Below are positions 29,693 to 41,600 of a stretch of 64,000 nt of DNA, piece by piece; position 1 is the stretch's first letter, and the number at the start of each line of letters is the position of its first letter. The translations under genes and the position numbers were made by a program. The DNA comes from Caenorhabditis remanei (Eukaryota; Nematoda; Chromadorea; Rhabditida; Rhabditidae), in NCBI RefSeq assembly GCF_010183535.1, contig NC_071328.1, forward strand, positions 14,818,001-14,882,000, given 5' to 3'. The notes beneath the pieces are model-generated. The model worked only from the letters and a program-made list of their open reading frames with translations, was not told the DNA's origin and made no database searches.

Positions 29693-32600
29693 CTGAAAAA
29701 TATTGGAAATTGATCGATTTTTTGTTGATGTGAATTTTCCCTTCAAAAATCACTTCGAATTCTCGTAAATCGACAAGAACCCTCGTAAATCTATGCAAAG
29801 CTGGAAAATAGCGAAAATTGGGGGGTTTATCTCTCTTCTCTTAATAAAAATAGGAATTATACAATAGTAATCAAGAAAACGTAAATCCACCCGAAAAACT
29901 TTTTTTTTAATTCATTGGTAATCGTGCATTAAATTGCTGGAATGAACTTCCTGAACATGTTTTCCCCGTTAAAATTTCTTCCCGGTGTTTTAAATCTAAT
30001 ATTGCCAAACTAAATCTTACTAAATATCTTACCCTCAATACCCATACCATCTAATTCTGTGACCCGGTCTAATTTGAATCTCACTTAACTCCTCTTCTGA
30101 ATGTAACGTGTCAGTGACTTGTTCCTTCGTTTCAAATAAAATATAATATAATATCTCTCGTAAATCTACTGCAAAAAAAAAACCAGAAAATTGAGCTTTT
30201 CAGTGAAAAATTCAAGAAAATTGGGTTCTTGAGGTTATTTTCAGCTCAAAAACCCAAATTTCTCATACTTTTTCCACCGAAAAACCAGAAAAATCATCGA
30301 AAAAAAATAACGATTCGAAGCCGATTTTACTCTTCAAAACGCTCAAAATTAGGTATATCTGTCTGTCGGTCTGTCCGGATGTCTTTTCGGTCAATTCAGA
30401 CTAATTTTGAGCTGATTTGAGCCATTGTTCTCATCAAAATGACTCAAAAATCAACAAACTGGTATCTGACAGGTCAGAAAAAAAAAACCGGATGTCCATT
30501 TTCAGTCATTTTCAAGAAATTTGTGAACAAATCTTATCAAAATGAGTTCCAAAAGTCACAAATTCTCTCAAAATACAAAAAAAACTGGTAACGTAGAGGG
30601 CGCTGTCGGTGGTGTTTCTGAGTCGATTTCAGCGTTTTTTTTTTGCAATTTCCAGACGATTTTTATCAATTTTCAGCCAACTTGCCATCCAAAATTAGAC
30701 CTATCTGTCGGTTAGTGTGTCCGGATGTCATTTCCATCAATTTCGGACTCTTTTGGTGGTAAAACATCGATTTTAAGACTATTTTCAGCTCAAAAATCTA
30801 TTCGGATGTCAATTTAAGCGTTTTTTGCAATGTTTTCCAGCCGAAAAGTCTGTCAGTGTGTCTGGATGTCCAAAACTTCGAAAAATGCCTCAAAATGGCT
30901 AAAAATGGACAAATTTTCCCCAGAAAAATCGTTTCTGAGTAGTTTTTTCCATTAAAAATCCCAATTTTCAGCTATTTTTGACTGTTTTGGTGTCAAAAAC
31001 AGCGATTTTAAGACTACCTATTTTCAGCTCAAAAATGGTGGATTTTGTGCCCAAATCTAATAAAATCTTTGAAATTTTAAGCCCAAAAACCATACCTCTG
31101 CCCCTTTCTTCCTCTCAACGATGGTATTCTCGTCTGTGTCTGCGTCTGCAGCTGCTTGTCTCCAGCCTCAGACGACGCTCTCGAATCTGGCCGTGACGGC
31201 GAATCGAATAGAGATCCCTTCGAGTTGGACGTACTTCCCACTCGACTCAATTTTCCAGCCGACATATCAGACGGTGCCCTCGGGATTCGAGACGGGCGGT
31301 GGTCTGGAGTAGTGGTTACAGTATACCCAGCAGTTCCACCGAGTCCTCCACTCATCGGAACACTTCGATCAGTTTTCTCTCGTATTTTCATAATTGGTCC
31401 GGGTGTTCCAGTCGTCGGAATCTCCTTTGCGTGTCGATTCTTTGTGAATGCTCTCATTGAGTCGAGTGCGTGTGTCGGACGTGATTCTGGGAACATATTG
31501 ATGTTGAGACGTCCTTTTGCACGACATGGATCATGTTTATGGAGGAATTCGTCCAACGACTCCCATCCACCACCGACACGAACCATTACTGTCGATCGGA
31601 GGATTCGAACCATTCGTTTGATATGAGTGTCACCGAACTGCAAAATGGATTTATTCATTGGGCTACTGTAGCGCGCTGGCGCGCCGAGAACGCTATCGTG
31701 ATATAGCGCCAGAAAATCGAAATTAGTGTCGATTTACGCCGTAAATCTACACTAAAAACTGGTTCAGAGTGTAAATCAAAGAAAACCATCGGTTCTAGTG
31801 TAATTTTACGGCGTAAACTCACACTAACATCGAATGTTCGCCATCTGAGATAGCTTTGACTAATTATTTCTCTTTGGAGTACTGTAGGGAATGGAGTACT
31901 GTATCGCCCTGGCGCGCCGTTGGCGCTATCTTAACACGGCGATTTACAGCTATTCTAAGGTTGGGTTACGGTGTAAATCGACTTCAAATAGATTTTTTAC
32001 TCAAAATATCGCGATTTACGCCGTAAATCCACACGGAAATTCGGAAAGTTTCTGTGAAAGATAGCTCTGATTACAGCTTAGCGAAAAATCAAAATTGGTG
32101 TCGATTTACGACGTAAATCTACACTAAAAACTGATTCGGAATGAAAATTGAAGAAAACCATAGATTCTTGTGTCGATTTACGGCGTAAATCCACATAAAA
32201 TCGGATTTTGTTCGAAATTTATCATTTTCAGAGTTTTTTGCCGAAAAATTCCAAAAATCGGTGATAGTGTCGATTTACGGCGTAAATCTACACGAAATCG
32301 TAACTTTTATAAAATCGATAGAGTAGAGCGTATTTTCTAGAGATTAATTCTCCTAAACCCCGTGTACTACAGTAAGCTACAGTAATCCGTAAATTTCTCT
32401 GAATCCCTCGGATCCAAGGGCTACAGTACCCGAGATTCCCAAGCTACCGTAATCTCTTTAAATTCCAAATCTGGGCTACAGTACTCTCATCAAAACCATT
32501 TCTACAGTATGCTACCGTAATCCTACATGATCGCTGTCTTCGCTATCCCCGCTGTTTCAGCCAAAAAACTCGAGTTTTTGTGTCGATTTACGACGTAAAT

Positions 32601-35600
32601 CCACACCAAACTCTCAAGGGATACTGTAATTTCAGCCAAAACTCACTCTATAATGATTCTCTGAAATCTTCTCAATCTGATACGGTGTACAACAACTACA
32701 CGTCTTCTTCTGTCGTTCGATTTCATGGGTAATCTTCTCAGTGTCGGTTTGTGGCTTCGCGTTTCTCTGCAATTCATATCTGGATTTTCAGGCAAAAAAT
32801 TTCAGATTTTCAGCCAAAAAAATTTCAGATTTTCAGCCAAAAAACTTCAGATTTTCAGCCAAAAAATTTCAGACTTTTTTCAGCCGAATTTCAGAATTTT
32901 TTCAGTCAAATTTCAGACTTACATTAGCCGAATCGAATCGGAGTGCATTTATGAACTCTTTCGCGTTAATCATTCCATCGCCTTTGTCGAACAAATTGGC
33001 GACTTTCTCCATTTCAAGTCGGGATGTTGGGAATTCTGAAAATTTCACATTCTGGGGGCGGAAATCCAAAAAAATACATCAAAAATGCACATTTTTACAT
33101 AAAAACTCATCAAAACCGAGGGAAGAATAGAATAGAGTATAGAAGAGAGAGAGAGATACAGAAAACACTCAAAAAAAATTACGGTAGAGCGCACTTGCAT
33201 ACACAGAGAAATCGAATAGAAATAGAGAGAAGAAGGAGTTGCAAACCAAAAAGAGAGAAAACAACATTCCATAGATTCTTGAAATCGGTATGAAGTGGTG
33301 GCCTAGAATCCGACAACCATCGGCCATCGAAGGGAAATTTAAATTTCATTTTTTGGTTCTTTCGGGGAAAAATGATGCTGAAAATCGCTATTGGCTCAGC
33401 ATTTTTCTCACAACTGCGCTCCATTGCAAACGAGAGAGAATCGGTGAGAGAGAGACGCAGAGTTTTTCTCATTTTTTGGCGTAAAACTCTGCGTCTCTCT
33501 TACCGGATACTCTCTAGTTTGCATTGGGGCGTAGTTGTGAGAAAAACGCTGAGCCAATAGCGATTTTCAGCACCATTTTTCCGCGAAAAAAACCCGAAAA
33601 ATCGCTTAAAAATCATTGAAAAATGAAATAAAATTCAATTTTTCCCCAAAATAGCCGAGTTGTCGGATCCTAGGCCACGCCTACTTTTTATACCGATTTC
33701 AACTTTTTTTCATTCCATAAATGAGATATTCCATCTATAACTTACTCGAATAGACGATTGTCGAATTGGGAATTACGTCTAAAATTCAGAGGAAAAGTCG
33801 AGAGAAGTGGGGACCCAGAAGTACCGTAACCCGGGGGGAAATAAGCTCCGCCCCTTTTCAGGTTTCAGGGGAAAATCGGAAAAGTACCGTAACCCACGGT
33901 AAGCCTACTGTCAAGCAGATATGGGAATTAGTACCGTAACTCAGAAAGGTTTTGAATTTTTCGGAATCATTAAAATTTCAAAAATCTGTTTTTTAATGAA
34001 AAAAAAAATCGAATTCGTCAAATTTTAATCAAAACAAATTAAATTTGGTGTCGATTTACGGCGTAAATTCACACAAAATCGGAGGATTTTTTGAGAAAAT
34101 CTTATTTTTGATCTATTTTCAGTCAATTTCAGTCAATTTTAGCAAAAAAAAAGAGGATTTCATTTCAAAAACTTGAAAATTCTAAAGTAAACGCGCTCTA
34201 CTGCAAAAAACTGGAAATTTTCGATAGAGCGCGTTTGCAACCTGATTTTGAAAAAATTTCATTTTTTACCGATTTTCAGCCAATTTCAGTCAATTTTAGC
34301 TGAAAAATAGTTGGAAAAACTCGCAATTTTCAAGAAAATATCATTTCTGATCAATTTTCAGTCAATTTTAGCTCAAAAACTCACTGGAGCCAATAATACC
34401 ATCAATGAACATGAAAATGAACAAAAAATCAAATTTGGTGTAGATTTACGACGTAAATTCACATTCAAACTCAATTTTGTTCGAAATTTAGCATTTTCCG
34501 AGCATTTTTTAAAAAATTGAACAAAAAAATCGAATTCTGTGTCGATTTACGGCGTAAATTCACACAAAATTGAACTTTTCGATAAAATCGGTAGAGCGCG
34601 TTTGCTAGTGCCCAGTTTTTGCACTTTTAAGAAAATCTTGATTTTGAACAATTTTCAGTCAATTTCAGCCAATTTCAGCGGAAAAAAAGCGAAAAAACAT
34701 AGAAAATTTGCTCGTTTGCTAGAGCTCAGTTTATGCAGCTTTTAAGCATTTTAGAAGTCTAGAATCTCATTTTTGAGCCATTTTCAGTCAATTTCCGTCA
34801 GTTTTAACCGCTTTTTGAGCGATTTTCAGTCATTTTCAGCTAAAAACTCACTGGATCCAATAATGCCATCAATGAACACTTGTCTCGGCACATTTCCAGT
34901 ATGAAGTCTATCAATTCGTCGGAATAAATCGGAGACTCTCGCCTTCGCATGATCATTCCATTCAACATATCTCTCTTTCCAATCCTCCCATTTCCATCCT
35001 TCCAATCGTTTCATTTCTTCCAAAAGTGCCTTTTGATTGTCGAGTGACGATTGCAATCCCATCGCATCCAACCACAATTTCTTCCATTCCGTCGACAACA
35101 TTTCTGCAGCCGCATTCCTGACTCCGCCCTTTTTCGATGCTTTACACGCCGCGTCGACTTCTGGCTGTTGCTCGCGGAGCTCAAAATCGAGTTCGCCGAA
35201 TTCGCGGAGATTTTGTTCCATTGTTTCGAGATCCTGCAAGAAAAGAAATCGGTGAATTAGGGAGAGAGAGATATGGGGGGGGGCGGAGCTTAGCAGATAG
35301 ACTCCGCCTATTTTCAAACAATAGTGGGCGGAGACAAGGTTATTTAGCGCCGCCCACTTTTCATGGTCAAAATTGGATAACCCCCGCCCACTTTCGGCAA
35401 TTTTGTTGAAATTTCAGCTTTTTCTTTATTTTGAGATGAGAAAGTGCCCAAAGTGGGCGTGGCTTAGTCAAGCCCCGCCCACTTTTTCAGCAAATTTTTG
35501 GTAAAATTTGTTGAAATTTCAGCTTTTTCCTAACTTTGAAGTGGAAAACTGCCCGAATTGGCTTAAAAAGGGGCGGAGCCTAATTAAGCCCCGCAGCTTT

Positions 35601-38600
35601 TGCAATTTTGCCGCACATATAGTCTTTGGGCGGATTAAAACGGAATTCATTCAATTTTTCTCAAATTTGAGCCTTAAAGTGACAAAATAGAAAATATGTG
35701 AAGCATTTTTAAATCTTGGTCAATAATGGGCGTGGCTTTTGCTATTTCGTTGAAATTTCAGCTCATTTTCCCCATTTTGAGATGGAAAACCGTAAAAATT
35801 TGGTTAAAAAGGGGCGAAGCCTAGATAAGCTCCGCCCCTTTTTTGTAGTTAATTTAGACTCATTTTTCAACTTATTTTCAGAGCCGTTTCAAACTAATTT
35901 GAAAATGCTTCAAAAGTTAAGCTCCGCCCCCTTTTGCAGTTTTGCCGCACAACCCGTTTTTAGTTAATATAGGCTAATTTCCAACTACGAAAGTGCCAAA
36001 ACTGGGCGGTGCCTTGTCAAGCCACGCCCACTTTTTTGCAATTTTCAGCGATTCTCAGTCCGTTTCAGCTGTTTCCGGTCATCATACTTTCGCGCCTGTT
36101 TCTGATTCGAAAATGCCTTAAGCTCCGCCCCTTTTGCAATTTTGACACACAACTCTCTAATTTTCGCTCAATTTTGAGCTAGTCCCGCCCACTTTTTTGC
36201 AATTTAATCCATTTTTCGCGCCTTTTTTCGCGGCGTCCCTACCTGAGCCGGTGGCTTCTCAATCATCTTATTCAACTCCTCTCTCTTCTGAGCCGCGAAT
36301 TTCGCCAACTTCTGAATCTGTTCATTGTGCTCTTTAGCCTTCTGCTCATCTTCAAGAAGTGCGAATTCTCTCTCATCAACTTTCTCCTTCACTTCTTTCC
36401 ATCTCGCCTCGACAACTCTCATCCAATTTCTGAGAATTGGTTCAGCCGACGGTTGACACTTTGTCAGAATCTCGTCTCCTTTCTCAAGGCATCCGTCGTA
36501 TCGTTCTTTCGCTTCGTCCATTTCCGCCTTCACCGTCTCGACGTCATTCAATCCGGCACTCTTCAGCTTTTGCTCTTCGACGGCAAGCCAATCGAGCAGA
36601 GCGTGCGTTTTCGCGTCGAATTCTTCAGCCGCTTGTTCGGCTTCCTGCAAAAATGAGTACTGTACCTACAGTAATCCACAAACACAAAAAAAGGTGGATT
36701 TTTAGACAAAAAATCGAAAAATTTTCCTTCGAAGTGTCGATTTACGGCGTAAATCCACACCAAATTCAAATTATGTTCGAAATGGAGAATTTTTTGCCAA
36801 AAAAAAATCGAAAAAACTGTCTCAGTGTCGATTTACGGCGTAAATTCACACAAAATCGAATTTTTTGATAAAATCGATACGGTAGAGCGCGTTTTTTAGA
36901 ACTGTATCCTAAACCCCGTGTACTACAGTATGCTACAGTAATCCCCAATTTTTTCTGAATCCCTCGGATCCAAGGGCTACAGTACCCGAGATTCCCAAGC
37001 TACCGTAATCTTTTTAAATTACAAATCTAGGCTACAGTACCCTCATCAAAACAATTTCGTGACAGTATGCTACCGTAATCCTACAGAATCGCTATCTCAT
37101 CCAAAATTCATTGAATCCTGGATCCAAGGTACCGTAACCCATCCAAACAATTTTGTGACCCTATCCTACATTTTCGCTATCCTCGCTATCCTACAGTATG
37201 CTACCGTAATCCTACGATATTTTGAATCCAGGATCCAAGGGTTACAGTATCCTCAATCTATGACCCTAGGATCCTGGATCCAAGGGCTACAGTACTCTAA
37301 TCCTAGGATCCTGGATCCAAATGCCTACAGTATCCTTATCCTAGGATCCAGGATCCAAATAGTTACAGTATCCTAATTCTAGGATCATGGATCCAAATGG
37401 CTACAGTATCCTAATCCTAGAATCCCGGATCCAACTGGCTACAGTACTCTAATCCTAGAATCCCGGATCCAAATGCCTACAGTATCCTTATCCTAGGACC
37501 CTGGATCCAAATGCCTACAGTATCCAAATCCCAGGATCCTAGATCCAACTGGCTACAGTATCCAAGGCCAAGGATCCAGGATCCAAGGACGACAGTATCC
37601 TCATCCAAGGATCCTAGGATCCAGGATCCAACTGGCTACAGAATCCTAACCCAACGATCCTGGAACGAAATGCCTACAGTATGCTAATCCAAGGATCCTG
37701 GATCCAAATGGTTACAGTATCCTAATCATAGGATCCTAGAATCCAGGATCCAAATGCCTACAGTACTCTAATCCTAGGATCCTGGCTCCAAATGCCTACA
37801 GTATCCGTATCCTAGGATCCAGGATCCAACTGGCTACAGTATCCTAGGATCTAGGATCCAATTTCTACCGTAACCCACCTTAATACTATCCCCTCTCTGT
37901 CTAGCAGCCTCCTCCACTTTCTGCCACTTCTCCACAAGTCGTTCCTTCGCCTGCGCTATCGAATCCTTCTCATCAACCCCCGAAGCCAACAACGCGTCCG
38001 CCTTCTTCACCACCGTCTTCACCCCATTCTCTTTCGTCTTTCTTTCGGCAGCCCGTCTCGTCTCCTCATCCACCAACTGTCTCACTACATCGATATCTCC
38101 GAATACCGGTTGATGCTCCGCCTCCTGATATCTCTGCAACTCCTCATCCACCCACGTCTCCAAATCGTTCATCGACTCCTCGAAGACTCCGCCCTCCAAC
38201 ACCGCTTGCTCCGCCTCCCTGAGTCGATCCCTCAACTTCTTGATCATCTCATTCCATCTCTTGCTCATCTTCTCGTTGCTCATCGCAATCTGCTTATATT
38301 CCGATCGTGTCGCCCGTTCCGCCAATCCGATCCCTCGTTTTCTCGTCACATCGAACAGTGTCTGTTTGCCTGTCACATCTCTCTGCGCCTCTTTCACTTC
38401 CTCCAATTTCGCCTTCAACTTATCCAACGAACTCGTCGTTCCAGGCTCCACGGCGATTCGCTCGAGCACGTCGGCGACAAAATGCTCCAACTCGTGGAGC
38501 CCATCTTGCCACGTCGCCACTTCGTCTCGTGTCGTCGCTAATTGTTTCGCACGTTCGGCACTTCGTCCGGCGATCTTTTCGACGCGATGTTTGAGTGAAA

Positions 38601-41600
38601 CGAGACGATTTTTGATCGGAATTGCGTCCTTTTTCTCACAATAATATTGCATTCGGACGCCCGACGCTTGATGTTGTGTCATTGATGTCTTTCTTCCAGC
38701 CACTTCGTCCATCCATGATTCATGTTCAGATAGTTGCTTTTCGATGAGTTCCGGAAGACGTGAGATTGGTGGAAGGTCTGTCAGTTTTCGTTCGGCGTCT
38801 GGAAGGAAAAATTTAGAAATTTTAAAGGAAAATTGAGACATTTTTAAAGAAAAAACTGGGAAAAACGTTGTAAAATCAACATTCCTGGAGGGAATTTCAG
38901 CTAAAAAAAACATTTTGATACATCTTATGTCCATTTTCAGCCAAAAATCACTTTTCACAGAACTTTCAGCCGAAATTTATCACTTAAGAGTGTTTTAGCT
39001 CCAACTTTCAGCCGAAATTTATCACTTAAGAGTGTTTTAGCTCCAATTTTCAGCCTTTTGGCTTAAAACATATGATTTTCGGTTGAAATTCCGTTGTTTT
39101 TAAACTATAATTGCAGATTTTCAGCACAAAACCAGTTTTACAGTAAAAATACGTCTAAATCGCAAAACTTTTCACCATTATGTCGATTTTCAGCAATAAA
39201 GCAAGTTTTCATCAGAAATTTATCAAAATAGGCTCGAATCCGTATATTAGTTCCGATTTTCTGAGCTTTCATACTAGATTACAGTATCCCTATCCTGGAT
39301 TGCAGCCTCCTAAGGCTACAGTACCGTTATCCAGGATCATTTGCCAAAAACTCAATTTTCAGGCAGAAAACCGCTTTTTTAGACAAATTTCAGCTGGAAA
39401 ATCCTGGATTTCTGCCTCCTGGCATTACAGTACCCCTATCCTGGATCACAGTAACCATATCCGGCGCTACAGTACTTCTATCCAAGTGCTTCAATCCTAG
39501 ACTACAGTACTTCTATCCAAGTGTTCTGATCCTAGATTACAGTAACTCTATCCTGGATTTCTGCCTCCTGAGACTACAGTACCCCTGTCCTGGATCACAG
39601 CAAGCAAATCCAGTGCTACAGTACTCCTATCCAAGTGCTCCGATCCTAGATTACAGTACCCCTATCCTGGATTTCTGCCCCCTAGAGTCAACAGTACCCT
39701 CTATCATGTGCTCCGATCCTAGATCCGGGACTACAGTACCCCTCAACAAAACTCACCAACAATCCATCCTTCCATATCGTTCAACGCGTTCTCCAACGCG
39801 ACAGCCTGCTCGTAAGCCAACTGTAACTTCTTCTCTCGATCCACAAGCAACTCTTTCACCTTGCTCCATTTCGTTTTCATCGTCGCATGCGTTTTGGCGA
39901 GCCACGTGTCTTCTCCCTGCGTCTCCTCCTCTCTCAAATATCTCTCCGTCGCCGTCAAATGCGTCTCCAATGGCTGTGAATTCGTCTCAACGTCCTGTTT
40001 GAGCGCGTTAAACTCATCCAACTGAAATTCGGCAGTCTCCGGCAATCCTCCAGTGGGTTTCGTGGATTGAAGCGCCGCCTCCGTTTCCTCCAACCATCTC
40101 TGCCATCTCTCCACTTCTCCGCCCACATTTTCAGCCTCTTTCTTCGATATCTCAATTTCAGAGGCCAACGATTTCAACAACTTCTGAATCTCCTCCCATT
40201 TCACATTCATCTCCCCGAGTTTTTCAGAAGTTTCAGCGTCCAATGCTCCAGATGTCCGAATGTATTGTTGAGCGGCGTTATTGACAGTATCCACACTGTG
40301 TTGATGCGCGTGAACGTCGTTACTCAACACGACGAGTTTACACTGAGCAATCTCGATATCCCTCAAATTCATCGCTGTTTTCGGTGGAGCAATTTCTCGG
40401 AGTGTCGTCTTTGTCTTATCCATCCAAGCGGTGAGTTGAGCAATCGCATCCGCCAATTTTCCCATTTGGAGCATCGAGTTCTCCAATTTGTGCTCTCTTT
40501 CAGCGAGTGCCGCATTCAGACGAGTCCATCTTCCGTTCAACTCGGCCACCGGTTGTCTTACGGTAGCTGCCAAATGGGGCGGGGCGTCGGCGGCGAGTTG
40601 GAGAGCCGTCGCGACTACTTGCTCTTTTGCCACTCCTCGTTCGTCCACTTCGTCTTTGAATCTGAAAAAAAATGAAACAATTTCAGAAAATCAGTCAAAA
40701 TCACTTAAATGGGGCGGAGTCTAGACAGGCTCCGCCCTATTTTTTGAAAATTAGTTTTAAAAGTGGACATGTCAATTTAGCATTTTTTCAATCACTTTCT
40801 AATTGAAATTAGGCTCCGCCCATTTTCAGTCAGGAGTCCAAAATCTAAGCCCCGCCCAATTTTTCGTTAGCCAACTCTCCTAACTGTCTATCTGTCTGTT
40901 TTATCTAAACGTCCGGATGTCCGCCTGATGTCTATCTGTCAATCTGTTTGTCCAGATGTCCGGATATTCGTCTGTCTTTCTGTCCAGATCAGGGCTGTGC
41001 GAAAAATTTTTCGGACGAAAAATTTTTTCGGGTTTTTCGGTGGTTTTCGAAAAATTTTGAGGCGAAAAATTTTTCGGGCCAAATTTTCCGAAAAATTTTA
41101 CGGCGAAAAATTTTTCGGTGCAATCTTTTCGAAAAAGTTTTTCGGACGAAAAATTTTCGGATAATTTTCGAAAAAACCGTTCGAAAAATTTTGGAAATTT
41201 CTCCTAAAATTTCAAATATAAGTTACAAAAATAGTGATTTTTCGATTTTTCCTGAAATTCTGTACTCAAAAACAGGTTTCTATCAGTCTTTCTACAAAAT
41301 ACTTACAGTTTTCACACAAATTCAAGATTTTTGGCCCGAAAAACACATTTTGCAGACAATTTTCTGGAAACTTTTTTTTTCGAATTTTTCGGTTTTTTCG
41401 GTCCGAAGTTTTCGAAAAAAATAAGTTTTTCGGTTTTTTCGGTACCAAGATTTCGAAAAAAAAGTTTTTCGAAAATTTTTCGGAAACTTTTTTTCGCACA
41501 GCCCTGGTCCAGATGCCCCCCTCCCCCGATTTGAATTTTTAAAACACGTCAAAAGCACGCCAGGCTCTTCAAAAAAAAAATTCGGTCATTTTAAACGCGT

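Noticed and set aside
32550..32570. CTGTTTCA motif, as used upstream of type I piRNA genes
   Set aside because: A single 8-mer without clustering or a clear downstream 21U start; expected by chance in 64 kb of AT-rich DNA.
35137..35409. Possible gene opposite the first EF-hand exon
   Set aside because: Overlaps a conserved vab-10 exon on the other strand and runs into GGGCGGAGC repeats.
40928..41164. Frames rich in KNFSDEKF / KIFRAK repeats
   Set aside because: These come from AAAAATTTTTCGG repeats inside the hAT MITE; not protein coding.
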